NCBI GenBank assembly: GCA_934792625.1
Contig: CAKVON010000003.1
Coordinates: 1-64,000, forward strand
Direction: 5' to 3'
Source: an uncultured Atopobiaceae bacterium
GTDB lineage: Bacteria; Actinomycetota; Coriobacteriia; Coriobacteriales; Atopobiaceae
Length of the DNA stretch: 64,000 nt
Shown: piece after piece, positions 54,938 to 63,967 of the stretch
Position numbering within the stretch: the stretch's first letter is position 1
How the letters are laid out: every line of letters begins with the position of its first letter
Notes under the pieces: generated by a model
What the model was told of the DNA's origin: nothing
The model's database searches: none
What the model saw: the letters and a program-made list of their open reading frames with translations, nothing else
Translations under genes and position numbers: made by a program

Positions 54938-55729
54938 ATGGCTGCCGAGAAGAACCCCGAGCGAGCCGATACCGAGCCCAACCGCGTCGACGCGCTCATC
55001 GACGTGACGGACAGCCTGACCTACGACGGCGACCGCACCACGCACGACCATGTGTCGGGCGAGCCGCTCCGCCGCGGGCTGGTGCTGGGCGACGACGACC
55101 CGCGCGACGCCGACCTGGCGGAGCACATCGTCTCGGAGGACGTTGCCTGGGAGGGCAAGATCTTCTCGGTCGACCGCCTCAACGTGACCCTGCCCGACGG
55201 TCGTATGGCCGTGCGCGACGTGGTGCGCCACCGTGGCGCCGTCGCCATCGTGGCCCTCACCGACGACGGCCGCATCTGCCTGGTGCGCCAGTACCGCACG
55301 GCCCTCGGTCGCGTGACGGTGGAGATCCCCGCCGGCAAGCTCGACCCGGGCGAGGACCCGCTCGACTGCGCCCGCCGCGAGCTGGCGGAGGAGACGGGCA
55401 TGACCGCCAAGCGCATGGCCTACCTCACCACGATCGCGAGCAGCGACGGCTTCTGCGACGAGATGATCCACATCTACATGGCGACGGGCATCACCTTCGG
55501 CAAGTCCGACCCGGACGCCGACGAGTTCCTCAACGTCGACCTCGTCGAGCTGCCCGAGCTGGTGGACACCGTGCTCGACGGTCGCATCGAGGACGCCAAG
55601 ACCGTCGTCGGCGCGCTGATCTGCGACGCCGTCGCGCGCCGCCTGACGCCCGACGGTCCTTGCGAGACGACGCCCTTCTCGGCAGAGTGCGCCGCATGCC
55701 AGGACGGCGAGACGGTCGACGGGGAGTAG
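54938..55729 (+). CDS. Nudix hydrolase, ADP-ribose pyrophosphatase type
   Basis: A 263-residue protein. The central Nudix box GKLDPGEDPLDCARRELAEETG is complete in two adjoining pieces (G-x5-E-x7-REUxEExGU). The context AVRDVVRHRGAVAIVAL before it and the SSDGFCDEMIHIYMA loop after it are typical of ADP-ribose pyrophosphatases. An extra acidic N-terminal part (about 75 residues) and a C-terminal tail with two cysteines (CAAC) are additions. It lies between purD and an ABC transporter with very short gaps, so probably in the same transcript. Confidence 0.85.
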   Translation: MAAEKNPERADTEPNRVDALIDVTDSLTYDGDRTTHDHVSGEPLRRGLVLGDDDPRDADLAEHIVSEDVAWEGKIFSVDRLNVTLPDGRMAVRDVVRHRGAVAIVALTDDGRICLVRQYRTALGRVTVEIPAGKLDPGEDPLDCARRELAEETGMTAKRMAYLTTIASSDGFCDEMIHIYMATGITFGKSDPDADEFLNVDLVELPELVDTVLDGRIEDAKTVVGALICDAVARRLTPDGPCETTPFSAECAACQDGETVDGE

Positions 55730-55735
55730 CGCTTG

Positions 55736-57502
55736 ATGGATAGAGGCACCACCAGGGGGGAGGCGGGCCTGTTCGCCCGCTTCCTCTCTTATTACCGCGG
55801 CCAGGCCCACCTGTTTGCGACGGACACCCTGTGCGCCGTCGCCATCGCGGCGGTTGGCCTGGCGTTTCCGCAGCTGTTGCGCATGCTGACCTCGGGCCTG
55901 TTCTCCGACGGCGCGAATGCGATCGAGGGTGCGCTGGCATACCTGGCCCTGGGCATGGCGGGCATGTACGCCATCCAGTTCCTCTCGCGCTACTTCGTGA
56001 CCTACTGGGGTCACGTGATGGGCGCCCGCATGGAGAGCCGCATGCGCGAGGACCTGTTTGACGCCTACGAGCGCATGAGCTTCTCGTTCTTCGACCGCAA
56101 CAAGTCGGGCGACCTCATGAGTCGCCTGGTAAACGACCTGTTCGACATCTCCGAGGCGGCACACCACGGTCCCGAGTACCTGATCATCGGCACGGTCGAG
56201 ATCGTCGGCTCCTTCGTGATCCTGGGCTTCATCAACGTGTGGCTCACCCTTGCGCTCGCCTGCATCCTCGTGGTGCTCGTCGCCTTCGACTACGTGGCCA
56301 ACCGCCGCATGAAGGACGTCTTCGCCGAGAACCGCGTGCGCATCTCGCAGGTCAACTCCCGCCTGGAGGACTCCCTCGTGGGCATCCGCGTGGTCAAGGG
56401 CTTTGCCGCCGAGGACCTGGAGCGCGAGAAGTTCCGTGCGTCGAACCGAGCCTACCTTGACTCGAAGGTGCGCATGTACCGCGTGATGGGCCTGTACCAG
56501 TCCGCCATCGACCTCTTGATGGGCGCCCTGTACACGGTCATCGTCGTCATGGGTGGCTGGCTCATCGCCCGCGGCCAGATGACCCCCGCCGACCTGGCGA
56601 CCTACGCCCTGTACATCACCCTGTTCACCAGTCCCATCCGCAGCATCCTCGACTTCACCGAGACGTTCCAGAAGGCCATCGCGGGCTTCGGGCGCTTCGT
56701 CGAGCTCTGCGACGCCCAACCCGACGTTCTCGATGCCGGCGACGCGCACGAGCTTCTCCTCACCCGCGGTGCCATCTCGTATCGCGGCGTCAGCTTCTCC
56801 TACGAGCCAGGCGCCGAGGTCATCCACGACCTCACGCTCGACATCGAGCCCGGGCGCACCGTCGCCCTCGTCGGCCCGTCCGGCGGCGGCAAGTCGACGC
56901 TGTGCTCGCTTTTGCCGCGCTTCTACGACGTGGACGCGGGCCAGATCCTGGTCGACGGCCAGGACGTGCGCGACGTCACCCAGCGCAGCCTGCGCGAGGC
57001 GATCGGCATGGTCCAGCAGGAGGTCTACCTGTTCGACGGCACCATCGCCGAGAACATCGCCTATGGCCGCCCCGACGCCACCGTGGACGAGATCCGCGCC
57101 GCCGCCCGCGCGGCGAACGCCGACGGCTTCGTGATGGAGCTGCCCGACGGCTACGACACGCAGGTCGGCGAGCGTGGCGCCCGCCTCTCGGGAGGGCAGA
57201 AGCAGCGCATCGCGATCGCCCGCGTGTTTCTCAAGGACCCGCGCGTGCTCATACTGGACGAGGCGACCTCGGCCCTGGACAACGAGAGCGAGCGTGCCGT
57301 GCAGGAGTCGCTCGAGCGCCTGGCCCATGGCCGCACCACCCTCGTCATCGCACACCGCCTCTCGACCATCAAGAACGCCGACGAGATCGTGACCATCGCC
57401 GACGGGCGCGTGGCCGAGCGCGGCACCCACGACGAGCTCTTGGCGCGCGGCGGCACCTACGCGCGCTATTACCGCATGCAGTTCCAGGGCGAGAAGGACT
57501 AG
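55736..57502 (+). CDS. ABC transporter, fused permease and ATPase (exporter type)
   Basis: A 588-residue half-transporter: six membrane helices (about 20-310), then the ATPase domain with Walker A VGPSGGGKSTLCSLLP, Q loop GMVQQEVYLFDG, signature LSGGQKQRIAIARV, Walker B VLILDEATSALD and H loop VIAHRLS. It acts as a homodimer or with a partner. The coupling element FDRNKSGDLMSRLVNDL is typical of MsbA/Sav1866-like exporters. Substrate unknown. ATG 55736 directly follows a TTG in the same frame, which could also start it. It begins six bases after the Nudix gene. Confidence 0.92.
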   Translation: MDRGTTRGEAGLFARFLSYYRGQAHLFATDTLCAVAIAAVGLAFPQLLRMLTSGLFSDGANAIEGALAYLALGMAGMYAIQFLSRYFVTYWGHVMGARMESRMREDLFDAYERMSFSFFDRNKSGDLMSRLVNDLFDISEAAHHGPEYLIIGTVEIVGSFVILGFINVWLTLALACILVVLVAFDYVANRRMKDVFAENRVRISQVNSRLEDSLVGIRVVKGFAAEDLEREKFRASNRAYLDSKVRMYRVMGLYQSAIDLLMGALYTVIVVMGGWLIARGQMTPADLATYALYITLFTSPIRSILDFTETFQKAIAGFGRFVELCDAQPDVLDAGDAHELLLTRGAISYRGVSFSYEPGAEVIHDLTLDIEPGRTVALVGPSGGGKSTLCSLLPRFYDVDAGQILVDGQDVRDVTQRSLREAIGMVQQEVYLFDGTIAENIAYGRPDATVDEIRAAARAANADGFVMELPDGYDTQVGERGARLSGGQKQRIAIARVFLKDPRVLILDEATSALDNESERAVQESLERLAHGRTTLVIAHRLSTIKNADEIVTIADGRVAERGTHDELLARGGTYARYYRMQFQGEKD

Positions 57503-57514
57503 CCTCGCCTCACC

Positions 57515-57520
57515 TATACT
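57515..57520 (+). promoter_or_regulatory. -10 element before the unknown membrane protein gene
   Basis: TATACT preceded by CTCACC, 53 bases before the start codon; no convincing -35. Confidence 0.4.
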
Positions 57521-57572
57521 GATTGCCGTGCGCCGGCCACGGCGCAACCGAACGAAGACCGTAAGGGACGAC

Positions 57573-58490
57573 ATGGCAGCAAAGAAGGACAAGCAGGGCA
57601 AGTTCCTCAACGCCGAGCAGGCCGAGGAGCTCTTCTCGCGAGTTGACGAGACCGGGCACGACAACGCCGAGGCCGCGCGCCGCCAGCGGGCCCGCCGCAA
57701 GGAGAAGGGCCAGGGAGTCGACATCGACCCGCTGTCGGGATCGGACCCGTCGGGCTCCGACGTCGACGTGGCCATCAGGCGCACCGCGGTGCTGTTCGTG
57801 GTGCTGACCCTCGCCATCGTCATGGTCTCGCAGGTGTCGTGCAGCGTGGTCAGGCGCCTGACCACCTCCAACCTCTCCGACCGCGTGGACGTCTCCAGCG
57901 TCTCGGGCGCCATGCGCAACGGCGTCGAGTGGGGCAACGGCTTCACGCAGTTCCCCGAGCAGTTCACCGTGCTGGAGGCCGACGAGAACACCGGCCGCGT
58001 CGAGGTCTCGGTCACCGACACGTCCTCCGGCGACGCGGTCGAGTGCTTCGCCTCGTCGCAGATCCAGTCCACGGCACTGGCCATCAACGCACTTCTCAAC
58101 CCCAAGATCAACGCGGTCATCTACCACGTCAACGTGCGCGTCGACGCCGCCGGGCAGTTCCAGAAGGCGCAGTTCTTCGGTTTCCTGATGCCCGCGGGCC
58201 AGGTGCGCAACTTCATGACGTTCGTCTGGACCAAGACCGACACGGGCTGGGCCTGCACGGTCACCGGCCTGGACGACACGACCACCGCCCTGCTGAAGGA
58301 CAAGCTCAAGACCCCGGGCGCGGGCCTTCTGGACCCCAAGGCCACGACGGACGACCCCGACGCCGCGCTGTCCGAGGACGCCACGACCGGCGACGCGGCG
58401 ACCGACGCCACGACCGGGCCTGCCGAGAAGGACGACGAGCCTGCGACCCCGGCCACGCCTTCGGCGTCGACGGCCGCGACCTCCGAGTAA
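57573..58490 (+). CDS. Unrecognised one-pass membrane protein
   Basis: A 305-residue protein. Residues 1-70 are charged and cytoplasmic (KDKQGKFLNAEQAEELFSRV, RRQRARRKEKGQG); a membrane helix follows (AVLFVVLTLAIVMVSQVSCSVV). Residues of about 95-245 form an extracytoplasmic domain of mixed alpha-beta character with four conserved-looking aromatic motifs (GVEWGNGFTQFPEQF, AQFFGFLMPAGQVRNFMTFVW). The tail is Asp/Ala/Thr-rich and disordered. No family recognised. ATG 57573 follows TAAGGG. Confidence 0.65.
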   Translation: MAAKKDKQGKFLNAEQAEELFSRVDETGHDNAEAARRQRARRKEKGQGVDIDPLSGSDPSGSDVDVAIRRTAVLFVVLTLAIVMVSQVSCSVVRRLTTSNLSDRVDVSSVSGAMRNGVEWGNGFTQFPEQFTVLEADENTGRVEVSVTDTSSGDAVECFASSQIQSTALAINALLNPKINAVIYHVNVRVDAAGQFQKAQFFGFLMPAGQVRNFMTFVWTKTDTGWACTVTGLDDTTTALLKDKLKTPGAGLLDPKATTDDPDAALSEDATTGDAATDATTGPAEKDDEPATPATPSASTAATSE

Positions 58491-58553
58491 CCGTTCGGGC
58501 GATGGCGTGTCCGTAGTGTTCATGACCTCGCCTGAGCCCGGGTTCGACCTCCC

Positions 58554-58559
58554 TATACT
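58554..58559 (+). promoter_or_regulatory. -10 element before purE
   Basis: TATACT, 40 bases before the chosen purE ATG. If used, transcription would start near 58566, which makes the upstream GTG at 58572 an unlikely start codon. Confidence 0.5.
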
Positions 58560-58598
58560 GGGAGGGAATATGTGAACGAGACTGACGGGAGCATCCGA

Positions 58599-59063
58599 AT
58601 GGCACAGGAAACGCCCCTTGTGGGCATCATCATGGGCTCTAAGTCTGACATGCCGGCCATGGAGGCCTGCACTGTCCAGCTCGAGGAGCTCGGCGTCCCC
58701 TACGAGCTGGTCATCGCCTCGGCGCACCGCGCCCCGGCGCGCGTCCACGAGTGGGCGTCGACCGCCGCGGACCGCGGCATCAAGGTGATCATCGCCGCCG
58801 CCGGCAAGGCCGCCCACCTGGGTGGCGTCGTGGCTGCCTACACGCCGCTGCCGATCGTCGGCGTCCCCATGAAGACGAGCGACCTCGGCGGCATGGACTC
58901 GCTTCTGTCCATGGTGCAGATGCCTTCCGGCGTGCCCGTGGCCTGCGTCGCCATCGGCGGTGCCAAGAACGCCGCCATCTACGCGACCCAGATCCTGGGC
59001 GCGTCCTGCCCCGAGTATCGCGAGAAGATCGTCGAGCTCAAGGAGCGCATGGCACAGGCCTAG
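58599..59063 (+). CDS. purE: N5-carboxyaminoimidazole ribonucleotide mutase
   Basis: Moves the carboxylate of N5-CAIR to carbon 4, giving CAIR. The 154-residue protein has PLVGIIMGSKSDMPAMEACT, the ASAHRAPARVHEWA active-site motif with the catalytic histidine, AAAGKAAHLGGVVAAYT and PIVGVP. A GTG at 58572 has a good GGGAGG ribosome site, but the -10 placement argues for ATG 58599. No purK is visible nearby. Downstream is a YqeY gene. Confidence 0.95.
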   Translation: MAQETPLVGIIMGSKSDMPAMEACTVQLEELGVPYELVIASAHRAPARVHEWASTAADRGIKVIIAAAGKAAHLGGVVAAYTPLPIVGVPMKTSDLGGMDSLLSMVQMPSGVPVACVAIGGAKNAAIYATQILGASCPEYREKIVELKERMAQA

Positions 59064-59143
59064 GACCTGGCCGATAGTCGGACAAGCGCGGGCGCGGGCC
59101 GCAGGCCACGCGCCCGCAGGTGGTATGACAGGGAGTGGTAACT

Positions 59144-59593
59144 ATGGAGAAGGCCGAACTTCTCGACCTCATCAAGGACGCGATGCGCGCGCAGGACAAG
59201 CCGCGCCTGTCGATCCTTCGTCAGGTCAACCAGGCCGTCAAGCAGGTCGAGGTCGACGAGCGCCGCGAGGTCACGCCCGCCGACATCACCGCGTGCGTGA
59301 AGAAGCTCCAGAAGGTCACCGGCGAGGAGATCGACGCACTGCGCAAGGTCGGTGCCGAGGCCCACGCAGACCGCATCGCGGAGCTCTCCGCCCAGGCGGA
59401 CACCCTGCGCGACATGCTTCCCGCCCAGCTGGTGGGCCAGGACCTCGAGCGTCTGGCCGACAAGCTGATCGCCGAGCTCGGCGCCACGTCCAAGCGCGAC
59501 ATGGGCAAGGTCATGGGTGCGCTCGGCAAGGCCACCAACGGCAACTTCGACAAGCCCGCCGCTGCTGCCTACGTCGGCAAGAGGCTCTCCTAA
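59144..59593 (+). CDS. GatB/YqeY-domain protein
   Basis: A 149-residue protein with the YqeY fold: MEKAELLDLIKDAMRAQDKP start, LSILRQVNQAVKQVEVDERR and the C-terminal helical KRDMGKVMGALGKATNGNFD motif shared with the tail domain of GatB amidotransferase subunits. The role is not established; tRNA binding is suspected from the GatB link. ATG 59144 follows CAGGGAG. A G+C-rich hairpin near 59088-59117 precedes it. Confidence 0.88.
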   Translation: MEKAELLDLIKDAMRAQDKPRLSILRQVNQAVKQVEVDERREVTPADITACVKKLQKVTGEEIDALRKVGAEAHADRIAELSAQADTLRDMLPAQLVGQDLERLADKLIAELGATSKRDMGKVMGALGKATNGNFDKPAAAAYVGKRLS

Positions 59594-59625
59594 ACCAACG
59601 ACCGAAACCGAAAGGCCCACGACCC

Positions 59626-60483
59626 ATGAACACGCACCGTCGTAACCAGCTGCCGAGCCACGTCGCCAGCCACTACGCCATCGCGCCCTCCTACGAGCCC
59701 GAGCCGCCCCGCAAGAAGAAGGGTGGCGGCATCCTGTCCAACATCCTTCTCGTCGTGGGCCTCGCCCTCATCCTGGTGGCGGGCGGCATGTGGGGCCTGG
59801 CGCAGTGGCGCTACCACGAGCAGGACGTCATGAACGAGAAGCTCGCGTCCTATGCGACCGTCTCGGAGAAGGGCGACGTGGCACCCAAGGTCGACTGGGA
59901 GAAGCTCAAGGCCATCAACCCCGACGTCGTCGGTTGGATCCAGGTTCCCGGCACGGTCATCAACTACCCCGTCTACCAGGGAACCGACAACGACCACTAC
60001 CTCGACACCAACGCCGAGGGCGTCTACGGCGTGGGCGGCCAGATCTTCTTGGACTACAAGTGCGAGAAGCCCGGCATGCGCGACCAGCAGACCGTCATCT
60101 ACGGTCACCACCTGAAGAACGGCTCCATGTTCAAGCAGGTCGCCGACATGGACAGCCAGGGATTCTTCGACAGCATCAAGACCGTCTGGTACGTGACCGA
60201 GGAGGCGAACTACGAGCTCGAGCCGCTGTTCGTCTACTATGCGACCCCCAAGAGCGAGGACGTCCGCTGCTTCGACTTCGCCACGGCCGACGAGTTCCAC
60301 GAGTATCTCGGCAAGCAGCTGGGCAAGGCAGTGACCAAGCGCTCGGACGCCGCGCAGGTCTGCAAGGTCGCCGATCACGTGCTGACCCTCTCCACCTGCA
60401 ACTACATCGACGGCTATGGCAGGACGGTCCTCGTCTGCGCCGTGAAGGACGAGGCGGCGGCCGCCGCCGGGCAGGGCGTGTAG
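59626..60483 (+). CDS. Class B-type sortase
   Basis: A cysteine transpeptidase outside the membrane that anchors surface proteins. The 285-residue protein has a cytoplasmic basic N-terminus (PPRKKKGGG), one membrane helix (ILLVVGLALILVAGGMWGLA) and the sortase fold. Markers: NPDVVGWIQVPGTVINYPVYQ, the histidine in VIYGHHLKNGSMF, the catalytic cysteine in LTLSTCNY and the arginine soon after (YGRTVLVC). TLSTC and the WIxIPGTxIxYPVxQ segment mark class B. It sits between yqeY and purF; the LPITG protein at 6.7 kb would normally be a class A or C substrate, so the substrate is open. Confidence 0.9.
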   Translation: MNTHRRNQLPSHVASHYAIAPSYEPEPPRKKKGGGILSNILLVVGLALILVAGGMWGLAQWRYHEQDVMNEKLASYATVSEKGDVAPKVDWEKLKAINPDVVGWIQVPGTVINYPVYQGTDNDHYLDTNAEGVYGVGGQIFLDYKCEKPGMRDQQTVIYGHHLKNGSMFKQVADMDSQGFFDSIKTVWYVTEEANYELEPLFVYYATPKSEDVRCFDFATADEFHEYLGKQLGKAVTKRSDAAQVCKVADHVLTLSTCNYIDGYGRTVLVCAVKDEAAAAAGQGV

Positions 60484-60542
60484 CCCGCCGACCAACAGCT
60501 AGACACCAAGCGAACGCACGACATCGGCAAGGAGGCCAACAG

Positions 60543-62081
60543 ATGCACGACAGCGAGCAGTGGCAGCGCGACTCCCAGGCGGAAGGTGACGTCCTGCACG
60601 ACGAGTGCGGCGTCTTCGGCGTCTGGGCGCCCGGCCGCGACGTCGCCCGACTGACCTACTTCGGACTGTTTGCCCTGCAGCACCGCGGGCAGGAGTCCGC
60701 CGGCATCGCCGTGGGCGACGGTAACACCGTCCTTGTCCGCAAGGACCTGGGCCTGGTCAACCAGGTGTTCACCGACACCGACCTGGCGGCGCTTCCCGGC
60801 AAGCTGGCCGTGGGCCACGTGCGCTACGGCACCTCCGGGGCCAAGAGCTGGGAGGCCGCGCAGCCCCACCTGTCCGCCATCAACGACGTGATCATCGCAT
60901 TGGCGCACAACGGCACCCTTGTCAACTCGAACTCGCTCCGCCGCGAGATGATCAACCTGGGCATCCCGTTCCGCTCCAACACCGACTCCGAGGTCGCCGC
61001 CAAGCTCGTCGGATACTTCACCGAGCAGACGAGCCACCTGCGCGAGGGCATCGCCCGTACCATGCAGATGGTCGAGGGCGGCTACGCCATGGTGCTCGCC
61101 CGCGAGAACGCCCTGTACGCCTTCCGCGACCCCCACGGCATCCGTCCGCTGGTGCTCGGCCGCATTCCCGCCGAAGAGGGGCTTTGCGAGGGTTGGGTCG
61201 TCACGAGCGAGACCTGCGCCCTCGACATCGTCGGCGCCGAGTACGTCCGCGAGGTCGCCCCGGGCGAGATCATCCGCCTGTCCGACGACGGCCTGGTGTC
61301 GCAGCAGGGAGTCGAGCCCAAGTTCGAGGCGCAGTGCATCTTCGAGCACGTGTACTTCTCGCGCCCCGACACCGTCATCCGCGGCAAGTCCGTCTATTCC
61401 ATGCGTTACAACATGGGCCGGCAGTTGGCCCGCGAGGCACCGGTCGACGCCGACCTCGTCATCGGCGTTCCCGACAGCGGCCTTCCGCCCGCAGAGGGCT
61501 TCGCGGCAGAGCTGGGCCTTCCGTTTGGCGAGGGTCTCATCAAGAACCGCTACGTAGCCCGCACCTTTATCCAGCCCACGCAGGAGCTGCGCCGCATCGG
61601 CGTGCGCCTCAAGCTCAACGCGCTGCCCGACAACGTCGCCGGCAAGCGCATCGTCATGGTCGACGACTCCATCGTGCGCGGCACCACCTCGACCCAGATC
61701 GTGCGCATGCTTCGCGACGCCGGCGCCGCCGAGGTCCACGTGCGCATCAACTCGCCCGAGACCATGTGGCCGTGCTTCTACGGCATCGACACCGACACCC
61801 AGGACCAGCTGATCTCCGCCCGCAAGTCGGTCGACGAGGTCTGCGAGTTCATCGGCGCCGACTCGCTGGCGTTCCTGTCGGTCGAGGGCCTGCGCACCTG
61901 CGTGCCCGACGGCGGCTATTGCACCGCCTGCTTCACCGGCGAGTACCCCGTGGAGATTCCCGCGTCCTTCTCGGCAGGGAAGTTCCTCGAGGGCTATGAC
62001 CCCACCAACCTCTCCCGTGCCTCGCGCGCTTCGCGGATGGGCATCGAGGAGTTCGTCAAGGATGCAGAGAAGGGACTCTAA
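60543..62081 (+). CDS. purF: Amidophosphoribosyltransferase
   Basis: First committed purine step: PRPP plus glutamine to phosphoribosylamine. The 512-residue precursor has DECGVFGVWAPG; cysteine 22 would become the N-terminal nucleophile after removal of a propeptide, as in the Bacillus enzyme. Other motifs are ALQHRGQESAGIAV, GHVRYGTSG, the PRPP loop RIVMVDDSIVRGTT, and cysteines for an iron-sulfur cluster in the Bacillus-like form (YCTACFTG). AAGGAGG precedes ATG 60543. purM follows after two bases. Confidence 0.97.
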   Translation: MHDSEQWQRDSQAEGDVLHDECGVFGVWAPGRDVARLTYFGLFALQHRGQESAGIAVGDGNTVLVRKDLGLVNQVFTDTDLAALPGKLAVGHVRYGTSGAKSWEAAQPHLSAINDVIIALAHNGTLVNSNSLRREMINLGIPFRSNTDSEVAAKLVGYFTEQTSHLREGIARTMQMVEGGYAMVLARENALYAFRDPHGIRPLVLGRIPAEEGLCEGWVVTSETCALDIVGAEYVREVAPGEIIRLSDDGLVSQQGVEPKFEAQCIFEHVYFSRPDTVIRGKSVYSMRYNMGRQLAREAPVDADLVIGVPDSGLPPAEGFAAELGLPFGEGLIKNRYVARTFIQPTQELRRIGVRLKLNALPDNVAGKRIVMVDDSIVRGTTSTQIVRMLRDAGAAEVHVRINSPETMWPCFYGIDTDTQDQLISARKSVDEVCEFIGADSLAFLSVEGLRTCVPDGGYCTACFTGEYPVEIPASFSAGKFLEGYDPTNLSRASRASRMGIEEFVKDAEKGL

Positions 62082-62083
62082 GC

Positions 62084-63154
62084 ATGAGCGAGCAGAACAG
62101 GCACGTGACCTACGCCGACGCCGGCGTGGACGTGGACGAGGGCGCACGCGCGGTCGACGCGATCAAGGCCAGCGTTCGCGAGACCAACCGACCCGAGGTC
62201 ATCGGCGGGCTGGGCGGCTTCGGCTCGTGCTTCTCGATGAAGGCCTTCAAGGACATGGACGACCCCGTCCTGGTGAGCGGCACCGACGGCGTGGGCACCA
62301 AGCTCGCAATCGCCCAGCTGCTGGACCGCCACGACACCGTGGGCGAGGACCTGGTTGCCATGTGCGTCGACGACGTCGTGCCCATCGGCGCCGAGCCGCT
62401 GTTCTTCCTGGACTACGTCGCCATCGGCAAGCTGCGTGCCGAGCACGTGGCGGAGGTCGTCAAGGGCATCGCCTCCGGCTGCAAGAAGTCCGGCTGCGCC
62501 CTGGTTGGCGGCGAGATGGCCGAGCACCCCGGCGTCATGAACCCCGACGACTACGACCTGGCCGGCTTCGTCGTGGGCGTCGTCGACCGCCCCAAGATGA
62601 TCGGCCCCGAGAAGGTCAGGGTCGGCGACGTCATCCTGGGCCTGCCGTCCTCCGGCATCCACTCCAACGGCTATTCGCTCGTGCGCAAGGTCGCCATCGA
62701 GGGCAAGACCGTCGAGGAGCTCAACGAGCCGTTGGACGAGCTCGGCGGCGAGAGCCTTGCCGACGCCGTCTTGCGTCCGACCACCATCTACGCCGGCGGC
62801 CTGGTCGCCGCCCTCAAGGCCGGCGCTCCCATCCACGCGATGGCGCACATCACCGGTGGCGGCATCACCGAGAACCTCAACCGTGCCCTGCCCGCCGACG
62901 TCGACGCGCTGGTGTACCGTGGCGGCGAGGACGGTCCCGACTGGCCGATGCCTCCCGTCATCCCCTACATGGTCAAGGCCGCGGGCCTCACCCTGGACGA
63001 GGCCTACAAGACCTTCAACATGGGTGTCGGCATGAGCGTCATCTGCGCGCCCGAGGACCGCGACGAGGTCGAGGCCAAGCTTCGCGAGCAGGGCTTCGAG
63101 CCATTCCTCATGGGCGAGTGCGTCGCCGGCCACGGCGAGGTCGCCTACAAGTAG
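62084..63154 (+). CDS. purM: Phosphoribosylformylglycinamidine cyclo-ligase
   Basis: Makes AIR from FGAM with ATP. The 356-residue protein has VTYADAGVDVDEGARAVDAI at the start, LVSGTDGVGTKLAIA, DLVAMCVDDVVPIGAEPLFF, GLPSSGIHSNGYSLVRK and AHITGGGITENLNRALP. Length is normal. It starts two bases after purF, so translation is probably coupled. Confidence 0.97.
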   Translation: MSEQNRHVTYADAGVDVDEGARAVDAIKASVRETNRPEVIGGLGGFGSCFSMKAFKDMDDPVLVSGTDGVGTKLAIAQLLDRHDTVGEDLVAMCVDDVVPIGAEPLFFLDYVAIGKLRAEHVAEVVKGIASGCKKSGCALVGGEMAEHPGVMNPDDYDLAGFVVGVVDRPKMIGPEKVRVGDVILGLPSSGIHSNGYSLVRKVAIEGKTVEELNEPLDELGGESLADAVLRPTTIYAGGLVAALKAGAPIHAMAHITGGGITENLNRALPADVDALVYRGGEDGPDWPMPPVIPYMVKAAGLTLDEAYKTFNMGVGMSVICAPEDRDEVEAKLREQGFEPFLMGECVAGHGEVAYK

Positions 63155-63242
63155 CAACTGCTCGGGGCGTCAGGGCAACATGCCGTGGCGCCCCGGTTCG
63201 ATACGCATGACATCGACGAACACCAAGGAAGCGAGAAGAACT

Positions 63243-63947
63243 GTGGACGCACCACTGCCTATCGGCGTGCTTCTCTCCGGAAACGGCTCCAACCTCCAGG
63301 CGATCATCGAGGCAATCGACCGCGGTTGGGTCAACGCCGACATCAAGATCGTCATCAGCAGCAGGACCAAGGCCTACGGCCTGACCCGTGCCGAGCGCGC
63401 GGGCCTGTCGACCTTCTCGATGACGCCGCAGATGTACAAGGACGACCCGATCGCCGCCGACGAGCTCATCGCACGGAAGCTGCGCGATGCCGGCTGCGAG
63501 TACGTGATCATGGCCGGCTACATGCGCATGGTCCGCAAGCCGATCCTGGACGCCTTCCCCAACAGGGTCATCAACCTGCACCCCGCCCTGCTGCCGAGCT
63601 TTCCCGGCGCGCATGCGATCGAGGAGGCCTACGACGCTGGCGTCAAGGTCACGGGCGTCACGGTTCACTTTGCCAACGAGGTGTACGACGACGGCTCGAT
63701 CATCGCGCAGGTCCCCATCCCCGTGCAGCAGGACTGGGACCAGGACGACCTGGAGAATGCGATCCACAAGGTCGAGCACAAGCTCTACCCCGAGGTCGTG
63801 AAGATGCTCTCCGAGGGACGTGTGACCGTCCGTCCCGACGGCAAGGTTGCCATCGACGGCAAGCGTCCCGAGATTGCCCCGGTCGCGTCCGACGGCACCT
63901 GTTACGTCCGCCATGGCGTCCGCGTGTCGAAGGGCTACGCCTGGTAG
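63243..63947 (+). CDS. purN: Phosphoribosylglycinamide formyltransferase
   Basis: Transfers a formyl group from 10-formyl-THF to GAR. The 234-residue protein contains IGVLLSGNGSNLQAIIEAID, VIMAGYMRMV, and the active-site run INLHPALLPSFPGAHAIEEA followed by TGVTVHFANEVYDDGSII (Asn, His, Asp catalytic residues). A C-terminal extension of about 25 residues is longer than usual. GTG 63243 with AGCGAGAAG upstream is chosen; ATG 63207 in frame is possible. Confidence 0.94.
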   Translation: MDAPLPIGVLLSGNGSNLQAIIEAIDRGWVNADIKIVISSRTKAYGLTRAERAGLSTFSMTPQMYKDDPIAADELIARKLRDAGCEYVIMAGYMRMVRKPILDAFPNRVINLHPALLPSFPGAHAIEEAYDAGVKVTGVTVHFANEVYDDGSIIAQVPIPVQQDWDQDDLENAIHKVEHKLYPEVVKMLSEGRVTVRPDGKVAIDGKRPEIAPVASDGTCYVRHGVRVSKGYAW

Positions 63948-63967
63948 CACCAAAGGTCTTCTCACCT

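Noticed and set aside
53213-58120. A 1635-codon open frame on the minus strand opposite purD, Nudix and ABC genes
   Set aside because: It is an antisense shadow of G+C-rich codons: it has no family motifs, low-complexity Gly/Val/Arg composition, and lies opposite well-recognised genes.
58572-58598. GTG start for purE
   Set aside because: It has a good ribosome site, but the TATACT at 58554-58559 would place the transcript start almost on top of it; the ATG at 58599 also matches family length.
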